Shown piece after piece: positions 39,187 to 51,112 of a stretch of DNA of 64,000 nucleotides. Below the pieces are notes generated by a model. The model saw only the letters and a list, made by a program, of their open reading frames with translations. It was not told the origin of the DNA and did no database searches. The position numbers were made by a program, and so were the translations under genes. Source of the DNA: Hydractinia symbiolongicarpus (lineage: Eukaryota; Cnidaria; Hydrozoa; Anthoathecata; Hydractiniidae); contig NC_079887.1 in assembly GCF_029227915.1 (NCBI RefSeq), positions 13,332,001 to 13,396,000 of the forward strand, given 5' to 3'. Every line of letters starts with the position of its first letter. Position 1 is the first letter of the stretch.

Positions 39187-42040
39187 TCTCTTATAATAAT
39201 AAGCTAAGTGTGTCCGTCTGTCTGTGACAGGCAAAGTGGATGTGTTCATTTTCCTTTGATGTAGCCGAAATTTCCTTTCAAGTCTCCGAAAAAGTTATAT
39301 CCATTTTGCTAGCAGGTTTACTTTGTTTACATCACGTGATCAAAATGGATCAACTTGATTTGCTGAAATAAATTTAACGGCTTTCTGTACAAAAATGGTG
39401 TCCCTCGACACTGAAAACAACAACAAAAAAAGAACGGTCCCTTCGTCTTGAAAAAAGTGCAAAAAGTAATTCAGAGAAAGAAAAGTCCAAGAAGTGAATT
39501 AAGAAGTGGTAGCTAGAGCTAGAAGTAAAGTAGTAAAGTTAGAATTAGAAAATAAAGGCTAGAGTTTGAAGTGGATTTAAAATCAATAATAGTAAGAACT
39601 TTGATGTTTTTAGACGTTTAGTTTTTATGTCACTGGAGCAAGCAGACTCGCATTTTCCAAGAAAAGCCTCAAATTCTTGAAGTTTTATATTTTTTAAAAA
39701 CAAACCTAGCCACCATATTTGTTTATGTTTTTGTTGCATAATTAATGTATCCCCTGGTGCGTAACTAATGTGTTTGTCCTAAAATTCAAAATGCTACATA
39801 AAGCTGTTAGCTGACTAACAAACGGAAAACTTTGGTTTGTTGAACTTACTGCTCACTGTTATGTTATTATTTTTACATTACTATTGTTTCTCTTTATATG
39901 TGTTTTACTAAGCATAAATAGCTAGCTTTAGTTTTAGCTAAGTGTTCCCAGGTTAAGTATATCTAACTGGGGGTCTTAGTTACTGTTAGCTAGCTAATGT
40001 TGGCCTCCAATGCCTGCTCCTCTCATCCCATGGCTAGCTCTAACCTATGACTTATATTGTTATTCCTTTTTTTTATTATCTATAGCTACCTTAGTTTCCT
40101 TAACTTCTTTTCTTTTATGAGCACGATACGAAATCTTTAAAGACTTGAACTTTTGCAGATGTATTTTATATTTATTTTCGCATTTCCTGTAAACTTTACA
40201 AAGGGACCACGTGCAATATGACAAGTGGAATTTTTTTTTCCAGAATTTAAAGCGTGCGTGTTTATTTTTTTTTATTGTTTTTTTTCTGACATCCTGTTTA
40301 ACTTTCGTCAGCCTACATGTAAAATGCCAGGTTATTTTTACAGGGGGGTGTAGACATTTGATTGGAAATTTACATGGGTTTTTGACTTTATTTTAATTTA
40401 TGAGAGGATGGTCGTTCGGTTCGGGAAGGTTGTTCGTGTTTTTGTTTGTGTTGCAAACTGCTGTTTTTTAAAATTTTCTTTTTTTTGTGGGAAAAAGACC
40501 ACATGCAAATATACTGAAAGCACAAATTTTGTAGAATTGGCCTCGACTGAAGGCTGTTGTGTAAGCTAATGGCTTTTTCATAGTTCGTATTATAAACTTT
40601 TGTTGGGGAGAAATAAACTGTATGTGATGTCATTTTTGCTGGAAGAAAATTCCATGGTTTCACGTTTTTGTTAAGATTTCTATAATTGTGGTAATATATA
40701 ACTGTGTTTGGTGATGATGAAAAAACTTTTTTGTTTTTTATATTTTATGAAATGCCTGATTTTTCTATAATTTGATGTGTTTCATAACCTTTTTGTAGAA
40801 GATTTATGGACAATAGCAATATAGAACATGCTAAATGAACTGATTTTTGTTGATTTGGATGTGCTCCTCAAAAACCGATCTGTTTTACATTTTGTGTTAA
40901 CTTTTGTGAGGACGGACCGTATATGCACTTTGTTTTCCACAAATAATATCTTTGTTGATTCAAATTTACTCATTATTTATTTTTGACATTCACGTTTAAA
41001 ATGGTTGGTAAAGGTAACTACAGATCATCATACTAAGGAAAATTTTTTTGTGTTCTTAACCTGTTAATTTTTACAATTTGTGTATATATATTTTGGGAAA
41101 CAGGATAGTATGTAATCGAATAAATGATTTTCCAGATATAAATTTGATGTTTTTTGACACTTCTGATTGAAATATTAAAGGTTTTCAACGAAGTAAATAT
41201 TTGAGATGTCTTATTTCTGACTTTATTACTGTATTATTGTAAGTGTTGTACTTGATTCTATACATTATTTTGATTAGTGTTTCAAGCTCTACACATAATC
41301 TTTGTTGATTCAAGTTTATTCTTTGCTCATTGATTTTTTGACATTTATGTTTAAAATTGTTGGTAAAGGGCAATACGGAACTAAAAGAGAAAATTTTTGT
41401 GTTCTTAACTGGTTGATTTTTACATTTTGTGTAAATTTTTGTGGGAGAGGATGGTATGCAACTGAAATGACTGATTTTTCTAGATTTAAATTTGATGTTT
41501 TCCAAACTATGGCTTTTTCATATTTTTGTATAAGCGTAAGGGAAAAACAATATTTAAACTGTGTAAAAAACTTATTTTTGTTGATTTGTGCTAACTCTTG
41601 GAGGCCTCCTTTTTGACACTTCAGAATAAAATACTGAGGGTTTTCAACATAATCACTTATAAGATGTACATATTTGAGATGCGTTATTTCTTATATTGTT
41701 ATTATCCGTGTTGTGACTGTTGGTGTTGTAACTGTCGGTCTTCTTACTGTCGGTCTTCTTACTGTCGGTTTTGTGAGTTTAGTGTTGTGAGTGTCGATGT
41801 TTGAGTGTCGTTGTTGTAACTTTTTATCAACTAGATTTTACACCTTGCAAGCTGTTCTTTTTTATTTTGTGTAAGATTTGTGTGGAGGATTTAATGCAAT
41901 TTGATATTTGACATTTTGTGTAAGATTTTAGGAACATTTTTTTGTATATGCACTGCTGACGTCAGAAAAACATCTAAAAGAACCTATTTTCCCATTGTCC
42001 TTCTGCCTAAGTGGATTTCTCCACAGGCCTTATCGACTAG
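39187..42040 (+). mobile_element. Helitron-like unit 3 (long type, variant)
   Basis: 2,854 bp. It starts TCTCTTATAATAATAAGC and ends with GTGGATTTCTCCAC plus CTAG at 42037. The left half (39300-40700) is distinct from units 1 and 4 and reappears in unit 5 at about 52940-54060. The right half has many degenerate internal repeats with the ACATTTTGTGTAAA-type core. No coding region is supported. Confidence 0.7.
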
Positions 42041-44264
42041 TCTATATAATAATACGCCAGTTCCGTGTCTCTGTGACAGGCAAAGTTGATATCGTCATTT
42101 TCCTGTGATGTTGCCGAAAAAAATCTTTGATGTTGCCGAAAAAAATATGTCTTTTTTGTCGTGAAAAGCTGCGAGTTTTGTGTGGTTTGTTAAATCAAGT
42201 TCTAGCACAAAGTAACGGAAATTGTGTTTGCAAAAAAGATGGCTGTCCTTTTTAAGCATTTGTCTTCTCTTGCCTTCAAAATAAATCTTTACAAAAGCAT
42301 TTAAAAAGGGGCATGGTATATAAATGAAGTATAGAAAGGTTTCTGTAAGGTTTGTTTATGTTTTTTAAAGTTTTGATGATATTATTGATGCGAGACATGT
42401 TTGTTAGCTAGCTAGCATCAACCACACCAACAACAACTAGCTAGGTAGCTAGGAATTTATAAATATGTAGCCATGTTCTTTATACCTAGCTAAGTCTCCA
42501 GTTTATATTTAAGTGACCAGCTATTAGCTGCTGTAGCTACCTTATGTTAGCTTCAGTTTTATGTTGCTTTTTACATGTAAGCTAATCTTAGTGGTCTTTG
42601 CTAAGAATGTGACTGTAACTTATTTTAATTGACATTTTAAGCTTAAATTAACAAGCCACAACAACTTTTAAAAAAGTATTACATAATATTTAAGAAGAGT
42701 TTGAGGACTGTTTTTAAGCAAATAATGTATTTTTCACAATTTGTGTATGCAAATAATGTATTTTTCACATTTTGTGTAACTAAACTTATATACATCGGTT
42801 ACATGCAATATGACGAAACGATTTTTATTTAACATGTAGTAATTCTGGTACCTTAAGTGTAGTGATTTTTGTTGTTCTAGATGTTCTGACTAAAATGTTT
42901 TTGTTTATGGCATATTGTCTCAATTAAGAAAAGTTTCAACTTTTTTGAGGGAGTACAACACCGAAAAAACTTGTGTTTTTTTATATTTTGTATAAATTCT
43001 TATCGGGCAGGACTCTGTACAACATACCAAAATGACTGATCCCTCTCTATTTATAAATTTGATGTGTTCCAAATCACAGTTTTTTGAAATTTTGGGTAAT
43101 ATTTAATGAGTACAAGATGCAAATACTGATTTTTGTTGAATCAGAAGTATTTCCTACAACCATTCTTTTTTTACACTTTTGTGGAGAAAAAGTGTATGCA
43201 ATGTCATCAGAATAACTGATTTTGTTGCAAACTGTTTTTCTTTTTTCACATTTTGGATTGAAATATTGTTATAAAGGGCATATATCAATAGACATATATA
43301 TACCAAAATAATTAAATTCTGCAAACTTTGATTTTGTCGTTCACCTCTCATCTTTTATATTTTGATTAAACTTTTGAGGAAAACCATAGGAATTATTTAG
43401 AATTTGTATTTTGTGTTGCAAATTTAGTGCAAAAATTTAACTGTTGTGAGGGAGGACCATATGCAATTATATATACTAAATATAATAATTTGATATTCTA
43501 CAAGTTGTATTTTTGTATGCACTTAAATGACTCCTTTTTCTGAGTTGAATTTGATGGGTTTCATATCAATTTTGTGGAAGATTTTATGGCTGAAGACAAT
43601 ATAGAACATGCCAATTGAACTGATTTTTGTTCATATTTTGATTTGCTCCTCATTAACCTTTGTGTTCTACATTTATTGTAAACTTTTGTGAGGAAGGACC
43701 ATATATATATATACAATGTTTTCAAAATAATGATTTTTGTTGATTTGAAATTTACTCCTTGCTCATTGCTTTTTCGACATTTCAGGTTAAAATGTTTGGT
43801 AAAGTCAGTACGGATCATTAGACAAAAAATTGTTTTGTTAACCGGTTAATTTTTACATTTTGTGCATATCTTTGCAGGAGAGGATGGTATGCAACCGAAT
43901 AAATGATTTTTCAAAGTTTAACTTTTTGTTTTTAGGTGTTTTGTGTTTGTTTAAGTTTGGCTTTTTGATATTGTTCAGGTGGTATTGTTGTATAAGCATT
44001 TAGGGAAAAGACAATGTTTAAAATGCGTAAAGAACTTATTTCATAGATCTGTGCTTACTGTTGCAAGTCTTTCTTTTCGACACTTCAGATTAAAATATTG
44101 AAGGTTTTCAACATAATCACATAATATAGATATAATATAATATAGATGTATGCATATTTGAGATATGTGTTATTTCTGACATTATTATTACTGTTGTCGT
44201 AACTGTCTGGGTTGTAACTGTCAATGTTGTAACTTTCTACTAACTAGATTTTACACCTTGCACG

Positions 44265-44295
44265 CACGGCGGTAATATTCTTTCCATTTTCTCCC
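44265..44295 (+). repeat. Left terminal inverted repeat of the 6.9-kb transposon
   Basis: Begins CACGGCGGTAATATT. It matches the right terminus (minus strand from 51153) at 24 of 31 positions, including GGTAAT and a shared TTTCTCCC at the inner edge. It is preceded by the ACG target duplication. Confidence 0.85.
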
Positions 44296-44502
44296 GTTTG
44301 CAGAAATTGCGTAACATATTTTTCTCCGAAAAACCGGTAATCGATTTTTTCTACAGGTTATTATTTTAAGCGACGAAAATTCATCGGTCCCGTAGCTTCT
44401 AAGTAATTGACCTGTATTTTCCGCATTCGTAGTTTTGAAGCGGTTCATTTTGATTTGTGCTGGCCAGCTAGCTAAGTTACTGAAAAGCTATCAAACGCAA
44501 GA

Positions 44503-45141
44503 ATGGGTTCTGAACGAAATAGCAATTTCTTGACTGATTTGGAATTAAAATTAGGTACCTTCGAGCGCCATTGGTTTAATGATGTAGCAAATGGTGTCGA
44601 GAAAGACTATTGTATGAATAGTTCTATGTTATTTGGTGTTGAAAAACTGATAGGCAATCACCTTGCCCTTGTAGGCCCCATGATAGATAGTTACTTACGA
44701 GAAATAGGTGCACGTATGCTGTCTAAGTTATGCAGGGGTCAGATTACTGGCTTAGTTCCTCCAGTTACATTGTTCGTACCTTGGCAGATCATGCGTTACT
44801 TAGTCTGTCTTTGCAAAAATTATGGGGCAGAAGTAGAGTGTGTTCTGCCAAAAAGTAAAAATAAAAAAGGCCAAAAAATAATAATCTTTTTAAAAAATGT
44901 AGCTAGTGCAGAAAAGATATTTAATCCTGTACGTTTTGATGGGACTAACTATCTTGTAAAACGCAAATATCGCAAGGACAAGGATAACATTTTGCAGTAC
45001 GATGGTATGTCGAATGTTGCTGTTAGTGAATATGCACCAATACGCCTTGAATATGCACATAGCCATCTGAAAGTGTTGTTTTATATTCAACGGTACACTG
45101 CTGATGGCTTCGTTGTTGACACCCATGTGATTAGTCATTAA
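44503..45141 (+). CDS. Transposon-borne 212-aa protein of unknown function
   Basis: An intact single-exon ORF with a good start context (AGAATGG), 238 bases inside the left terminus, and AATAAA at 45225-45230, 84 bases after the stop. I recognise no family. The protein is mixed alpha/beta in character. It begins MGSERNSNFLTDLELKLG, with a hydrophobic stretch TGLVPPVTLFVPWQIMRYLV, a basic patch PKSKNKKGQK followed by IIIFLK, and a second basic patch KRKYRKDKD. It faces the transposase-like gene convergently. Its position at one end of the element, transcribed inward, suggests an accessory or DNA-binding protein of the transposon. Unlike the transposase-like gene it has no inactivating lesion. 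A captured host gene is an alternative. Confidence 0.6.
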   Translation: MGSERNSNFLTDLELKLGTFERHWFNDVANGVEKDYCMNSSMLFGVEKLIGNHLALVGPMIDSYLREIGARMLSKLCRGQITGLVPPVTLFVPWQIMRYLVCLCKNYGAEVECVLPKSKNKKGQKIIIFLKNVASAEKIFNPVRFDGTNYLVKRKYRKDKDNILQYDGMSNVAVSEYAPIRLEYAHSHLKVLFYIQRYTADGFVVDTHVISH

Positions 45142-45463
45142 TGCTTCATTGTGCTCAAAGAGTAACAGCAGCAGAAGTATAGTTAGTATAGCTAAATTGT
45201 TCGTAGCTTCACATTTCAAGGAACAATAAATATAGTATATTGTTTGCATAGCGTTGCTTATTTATAGCTAGTAGTCATTTAGAAGTTGTAAATTATCTAG
45301 TTTGGACCTATGTGAGATCGGCTATTTCAGCTTTATCCAATTTGTTGTCTACTTATCCATTTTGGAAAAACAACAGTCTGAAAACAATCCTTGTTTGAAT
45401 TATAAGCTATTTTTTAATAAACTAAAAATATAAATGGCATTTTATATGTAAAAATAAGTTTTT

Positions 45464-45530
45464 TCCCTGTCCAGGATTCGAACCCAGGTCTCTCATTTGT
45501 ACGAGTGTCATTCCATTAAACCAACAGGGC
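45464..45530 (-). pseudogene. tRNA-like pseudogene inside the transposon
   Basis: On the minus strand there is a 67-nt tRNA-like unit. It has GCCCTGT at 45530 pairing with ACAGGGA at 45464 (six of seven pairs), a possible 3-bp D stem, and a perfect B-box-type GGTTCGAATCC with a wobble-containing T stem. The anticodon arm cannot form a 5-bp stem with a 7-nt loop: CTCGT/ATGAG leaves only four loop bases. It is therefore not a functional tRNA, and no anticodon can be read. It lies between the two convergent transposon genes. Confidence 0.5.
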
Positions 45531-46360
45531 GTTAATACAAAAACAATTTTCTAGTTGTACAGGTTAGTCCAATAAAAGACATTTTTCAATAAATATTTTG
45601 TTGAAATTTAGCATTATCATCTAAGGTTTTTGGTACAACAGTACAATGTGTATTTGAAAGTAAAAAGTAACAACAGGTTGACTGCGCTTAAAAGTAAAAA
45701 ATACTACATACTGTATTGTCTTTGTTGTTGTTAAATGCTCTTCCAATCTACTAACTACAACACTTTCCGTATCTTAATAAAAACTAATAATCTAAAGTAA
45801 ACTATATATCTATATATATTACAAGTATCAATTGAAATTTCATTGGAAATTCTGGAACAAAAAATCAAAGTTGATTGTAATTTTGAAAAAAAGAAAGCTA
45901 ATAGAACAAATTATATGTACCTTTTGATTTTTAACTACCCTCTGCAATATGCCAGAAGGCTTGTATAAATATATTCAATATATATTATATACTAACTGTA
46001 ACATAATTGCAAGGTAGGTGGCATGTGTTAATGTCATATAAATCATTAATTGGGCTGTGTGAACACAACACAACCCAAGGGTTCCTTCTGGTATATACTA
46101 TTTCACATTTTTATTTACTTATTGAGACAGTAACAGTAGAATTTATAAAAAGCATTCCGATCATAAAAACTTATCCTACAAAAAATTTTTTTCTGGTTTC
46201 GCAATCAGAAAAATATGATTCACAAAAATGTCTTCCCGTAAAAAATTTTTTTTTAGAATAAAGGAAAAAACATTAAAGGGGTCCCAAAACGAGAAAGGAT
46301 TTTGAGCTTACGTTGTGGAGCTTAAAAAATTGTCTTTGTTCTCAAGATATTCGCCTTTTA

Positions 46361-46522
46361 AGATTTTTAGTTTTATTATGCTGCATAAATTAATTTAATT
46401 TTACTCTATAATATAGTTTGAATCAATGTCCTTTAACAGATCCAAAGTTATTGATGACAGAAAATATCAAAATTTGCTTAAATGTGACATAATTTATGCA
46501 GCATAATTAAATCTAAAAATCT
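46361..46522. repeat. Imperfect inverted repeat downstream of the transposase-like gene
   Basis: Arms of about 31 bases, at 46361-46391 (AGATTTTTAGTTTTATTATG, continuing CTGCATAAATT) and 46491-46522, match closely in inverted orientation around about 100 bases of spacer. They sit just past the stop of the minus-strand gene. This could be a small nested element or an RNA hairpin in the 3' region. Confidence 0.6.
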
Positions 46523-46555
46523 TTAAATGCAAATAACTTAAAAACGAAATAATGT

Positions 46556-47173
46556 TTATAATGTTCCTTCAAGTCGACGAATCAAATCTTCTTTTTTTCC
46601 AGTTACTGCCTTCTTGCGTAATTTTAACTCTTCTTTAAGTTGCCCAACAGACATCGATCTTGGAACCAAATTTTTGTTTGTGGCTGTTTGTTTTTGATGA
46701 TGTGTTGTTTGGTGTTGGTTGCACATGTTAATGTCTGAGAAGCGTTCAGAGCAACTGCTACATTGAATAGGCTTTAATATTAAAACCAATTCCTGTGTTA
46801 AACATTTTTGATTGACACAAACGAGCAGAGGAAGTGACGAAATACAAACACTGCACAATGTTTCTGACTCCAAAGGACGGCAGCAATGGCAAGCTTCAAT
46901 GTCCATAACTGGTTTACGAGACTGATAATGAGAATGGTAATTTGATGGCAGTGGGAAATGATATGGCAGGTAAAAATTTCTTACAAAACTTGAACGCATT
47001 AATTGATGCCACTTTCCTTTCTCATCTGTAGCTGTTGATCGATTGCTACAGGATTTTAATTCTTGCTTAATTGAAGAATGTTTCGACTCCTTTCCTTGCA
47101 TACTGAGTATTCCATAACCAACTCGAAAGTTATTAAAAATTTCTTTGGCATGAAAAGGTACCACATATCCCAT
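46556..47173 (-). CDS. C-terminal part of the transposase-like gene: Cys/His cluster and SAP domain
   Basis: A frame of 205 codons, in the same register as 47460-47177 and separated only by TGA and ACA. It contains YGILSMQGKESKHSSIKQEL (candidate catalytic acidic residue), WHQLMRSSFVRNFYLPYHF, a zinc-binding-type cluster (CHCC, CSVC, CVNQKC, CSSC and C-x2-H-x3-HH) and a terminal SAP motif from about residue 170 (MSVGQLKEELKLRKKAVTGK plus KEDLIRRL). SAP domains bind AT-rich DNA or scaffold regions, so the likely role is target or terminus binding. The ATG may be fortuitous, because the frame seems to continue from the upstream exon. Confidence 0.7.
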   Translation of the reverse strand: MGYVVPFHAKEIFNNFRVGYGILSMQGKESKHSSIKQELKSCSNRSTATDEKGKWHQLMRSSFVRNFYLPYHFPLPSNYHSHYQSRKPVMDIEACHCCRPLESETLCSVCISSLPLLVCVNQKCLTQELVLILKPIQCSSCSERFSDINMCNQHQTTHHQKQTATNKNLVPRSMSVGQLKEELKLRKKAVTGKKEDLIRRLEGTL

Positions 47174-47896
47174 TGTTCACACAGTAATATTACACCTCAG
47201 TGGAAAAAACAGAGAAAATAGATTAAAATACTTTTTACAGAAAAATGAAACATCATCTGGATAGGTTTCGTTAAAGATGTAAACTTTATTAATCAACGAT
47301 CCAACATCACGCAGTGATATCACAATTTGAGCAAGCGCTAATCTTGTCACAGCTTGTACATCGCTTTCACTTTGTAACTTTAGCGTATCCACTAACCTGT
47401 GCCCATATTGTGCAAGTAGAATTGCTTGCGCACCAATCAATCGAACTTCAGGGGTTTTCAACCTTGAAATATAAAATGGAAACTTATTTTCAATCTGATT
47501 GATATTATCTTTTTAGAGCAAATCACAAAAATAAGTTCTGCAAAATTATGTAAAAGTTTATCAACAGGAAAATAAAAACTATCCGAATTCAAAGATAAGT
47601 TCTGCATTTTTCATAAAAACCTTAATTGCAAAATATGTTTCACGTATATATTGTTTAAAAATAGCATAATTTTAAATCAGCTCATGGGAACCTGAATTCT
47701 GTTGTGTACTTTGAAGATGTTACATTTTTTTCTCATCTGCGTAATGTTCCTCAATCATCTTCCCCACAAACCTCATTCCACAACCACTCATTGCATTATC
47801 ATTGCTGCATTTCACAGGCGCTTTTAATATGGTGGAGAATTCCCTAAATTTGTTTCGCCGAACAGCTTCTTGGTATATAACATTAAGGCAGTGGGT

Positions 47897-49252
47897 CTAA
47901 TTGTTTATTTCAAGGTGCAGGGGATCTGGCTTCATACGGTCTGCAAATATGCCAATTCTTGGCTCTCCAAGTTGCCGTATGCCATTTTCTGCCATAAAAG
48001 CCAAGCATTTTTTATGTTTGGTGTCTTTATTAATGCCAGTAGGTAGAGACTTCTCAAAACACTGTAGTTTTTCCAGATCCTTTTGGCGGTTTTCATAGTT
48101 TGGTACCTGCCACGTTGATTTGGAGTCATAGCCTATCGACCCATCCATTCGTTGCAGCTGACTTTTGTGAACGTTACAAAAAGGCGAAGGATAAGTTGCA
48201 CTTGCAGGTAGTACATTCCCAGACCAACACAACCAAGCAGTATCACCTGCAGGTACGAATGAGAATGTAACTTTCTTATCACATATGTTGAAAATATTGC
48301 CTTCAATCAGTTGCATTTCTTCAGTTTGCTGCTTCCAAAGCTGTTCAAAAACTTCATGTTTTTCAGGGGCAGTCACCATGTGAAGAGGATAATGAAAGTA
48401 GCGACTGCGTATACGAGCTCCATAATTCCACAAGGAGAGGGTGGCAATTGTCATTGTTTTGTCTTTTGACTCTGGTGCACCATCATCTGCAAATTCAATG
48501 ACAAAATGGTTTGTATTACCATTGAACCAAAGTAATTTATCTTTTAAAGACTTAACTCTTAAATTTAAATCGGCAATCATTGTTACTAAAGCAGTAACTG
48601 TACGTGATACCCCACCTTCAACATGATGGATGTCTCCTATATCCAAAGATTTTACAAAAGAATCAATTGTCTTATCAGATACAGATCTTGTTCTCAGCAA
48701 GATGTTATGATCGCCGTATGAAATCAAATTACTTGAAGAATAATGTTCTGTGAAAGAATGTTTTTGTATCTTACAAAGCATTGTGTACTTTCTTCGTGAC
48801 ATATAATTAAAATAATTTGTTAACACTGCCTTTCGAATCCCACCTTCACTTCTAGATTGAAGTTCAGAGAATTTTCCAATAGGATTTTCAAGGAATTTTC
48901 CTCTCTTGTATGATAAAATGAACTCCTCCATTTGCTCCTTACTTGCTGTACTTTTTAGGTAGTCCCAAGCACCATAAAGGGAACCGATTTTTCCACCATG
49001 AATATATTCGAGTAGACTTTTCGTCTCTTCCCGACGTCTATATTTTACAGAATGTGTGGAAGAATTAATCATGTCAGATGTTGTTGGCAAATTTTCACGT
49101 CTTTTCCTTGCATAACCTTTCTGCTCAATCAGCAATTTTACCTTTTCAAATTCCTCCTGGCATTCTTTAAGTTCCGCCTCTTGGTATTGTTTTCTGTCAC
49201 TAATCTCTTGAACCTCATTCCTCAAGTCTTCAACACTGGATTGACACTCCAC
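47897..49252 (-). CDS. Core exon of the transposase-like gene
   Basis: A 451-codon open frame. It begins with a coiled-coil segment (residues 1-50, with EVQEISDRKQYQEAELKECQ), followed by a helical region with AWDYLKSTASKEQMEEFILS. A predicted RNase-H-like core runs from about residue 245. Acidic candidates are D256/D257 in EFADDGAPES and D337 in PAGDTAW; PDPLHLEINN closes the frame at a TAG where related proteins, as I recall them, continue with Trp. The same reading frame carries on past the stop with THCLNVIYQEAVRRNKFREF, which supports a recent nonsense change. The start at 49252 is only the frame limit: a TGA precedes it, so an upstream splice is expected. Confidence 0.7.
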   Translation of the reverse strand: MECQSSVEDLRNEVQEISDRKQYQEAELKECQEEFEKVKLLIEQKGYARKRRENLPTTSDMINSSTHSVKYRRREETKSLLEYIHGGKIGSLYGAWDYLKSTASKEQMEEFILSYKRGKFLENPIGKFSELQSRSEGGIRKAVLTNYFNYMSRRKYTMLCKIQKHSFTEHYSSSNLISYGDHNILLRTRSVSDKTIDSFVKSLDIGDIHHVEGGVSRTVTALVTMIADLNLRVKSLKDKLLWFNGNTNHFVIEFADDGAPESKDKTMTIATLSLWNYGARIRSRYFHYPLHMVTAPEKHEVFEQLWKQQTEEMQLIEGNIFNICDKKVTFSFVPAGDTAWLCWSGNVLPASATYPSPFCNVHKSQLQRMDGSIGYDSKSTWQVPNYENRQKDLEKLQCFEKSLPTGINKDTKHKKCLAFMAENGIRQLGEPRIGIFADRMKPDPLHLEINN

Positions 49253-51112
49253 TCATTTTCTTATACATATGTATATATATATATATACAAACGACAAACA
49301 TACTAAACTTTGAACTATATATTTTGATTCACTTTTCCGTCATGTTTTTCGTTTGTATATATCGTATATAAACATATAACTGTCTCTAATATGTACACTT
49401 ATCATCCTTTCAGAGCCCCATTAATAGTTCAACATGTTTAGGCATGAGCCCCCAAAATATACATCCTTGTTAACAAGCCGAAAGGCAAGGTGTACTATCA
49501 TGGTTCAACATGTTTAGGCACTTAATGATAGTGGTACATATATATCATTTTGTATTTAATTTTAAAACAAATAGCTGTGGAAATACATACCTCTTTTTGC
49601 ATTTTGTTCAGACAGACAAAGACTGGTGTTGTATTTTTAACTTCCTTATGTTGCGTGCAATATGAACAGAATACTTCTTCCAAAAATGAGTCAAAACAAG
49701 GCGTTTTTTATCGCAAGGGCCACAGTGTTTCAACTTCTTTGAACAGTTTTTCTTCTTGGCACAAAGTCTGAAATTAAAAATATTTTGTCATGAATTGGTT
49801 CATGTACTTTGTAAAAATAAACAACCCATTATCTAAAATATAAGGATAATGTCTGAATATATGACTCAAAAAACAATTATAACAACCTAGCGCTTCCACT
49901 ATCTTCATTGTCATCATTTTTAATATCATCAGTGTTACTCCCCCCACTCTCATCATTTCCAACATTTCCATTATCATCTTTGCAATCAGTTTCATTTGTA
50001 GCAGTTTGAACCATTTTAATTTATTTTTCAATTATTCACAATAATCACAATATGTCTCATAATCACACAAGATGAAATATTGTTGTATACTATGTAGGCC
50101 TTAAGAGGAACAACAATGATGAATTAAATCCTGCGATATACAACATTTTTAGCAACCTAATTTGCAAAATTAGATCAAAAAACAAAATTTTTATTTATAA
50201 TATCTCATAGAAGTTTCTCTCCTAAAAAACATACATTGTTCTCTTGCTAACTATAAGCTAGCTAGATACATTATTATTCTCTCATCATAGTAGCTATAGC
50301 TAGCCATCTTAATTTAATTTCATACATTGTTCGTTTTTCTATCAAAAAATAACTGGACTAATTCTAATTATATCTGTTAGCTAGCTATTCTGCAGTTATA
50401 GCTTAATGAATCACTGCATAGCTATATAACATTAAACACAAAAATCTGTCAGTTTTCTCTCTGCTAGCTATACATTTATAATGGCGGAATAGGATAGCTT
50501 TGAAATTCATAATGGCTCTCGTGACTCCTTGTTGCAGGTAATTTCCAAATAAAACTGGCAAGAATCAAAACAGGTATTCGTGAGGCCACAAATCAAAACC
50601 AATTCAACTGATATTACAGACACTTGATTAACATACGTGAAAGAAATTTTTCAGTTTACAACATGCCAGAAATTCGCATCCGAATCCATACACAGAGCTA
50701 ACAAACACAAAAAATGGTGTTTTTTGCACGTTTTAGGTCAAGTTTGTTACTTTAAATGCGACTAATCATGCACATTGTAAAGAGAAAAATAAGATTTTCT
50801 CCTGAGCAAACGATCTGGCCACAGCGTACATGGTTTAGATCAATTACCTTTAGACATGGATGCGAAATATTTTACAGAATGTCTGTTTTACACATTCCTC
50901 ATTTGAAAACAATGAAAAAAAAGGGTGTGATCTTGCAGTGATGTTTTATATTGAAACTCCAATCATATATGAATATAAAAAATAAAAACGTACATCGAGC
51001 TTGTCAAAATATATCTGCGAATAATACATTCAAAAGCTAGGCACTTTTATGGAAAATATCGTAAAACCACGAAATTTGCAGGTTAATCACGCGGGTGAAG
51101 CCCGTTACTATG

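Larger units (their letters stand above)
46556..50014 (-). pseudogene. Damaged transposase-like gene with SAP domain
   Basis: This is a multi-exon gene reading inward from the right end. Exon a (50014-49887) encodes an acidic N-terminus starting MVQTATNETDCKDDNGNVG. Exon b (from 49767 to a GTATGT donor near 49590) is Cys-rich: LCAKKKNCSKKLKHCGPC and, after a frame change, PCFDSFLEEVFCSYCTQHKE. The core is 49252-47897. It continues, after an in-frame TAG, to 47719, then to 47460-47177 and, after an in-frame TGA, to 47173-46556. The core has DDE-like blocks FADDGAPES and VPAGDTAWLCW, the LHLEIN block PDPLHLEIN, and a later acidic SMQGKESKHS. The C-terminus has a Cys/His cluster and a SAP domain. 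One A lost from the run at 49704-49709 plus the two stops make this copy inactive unless they are assembly errors. Exon joins between b and the core and at 47719/47460 are unresolved. Confidence 0.65.
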
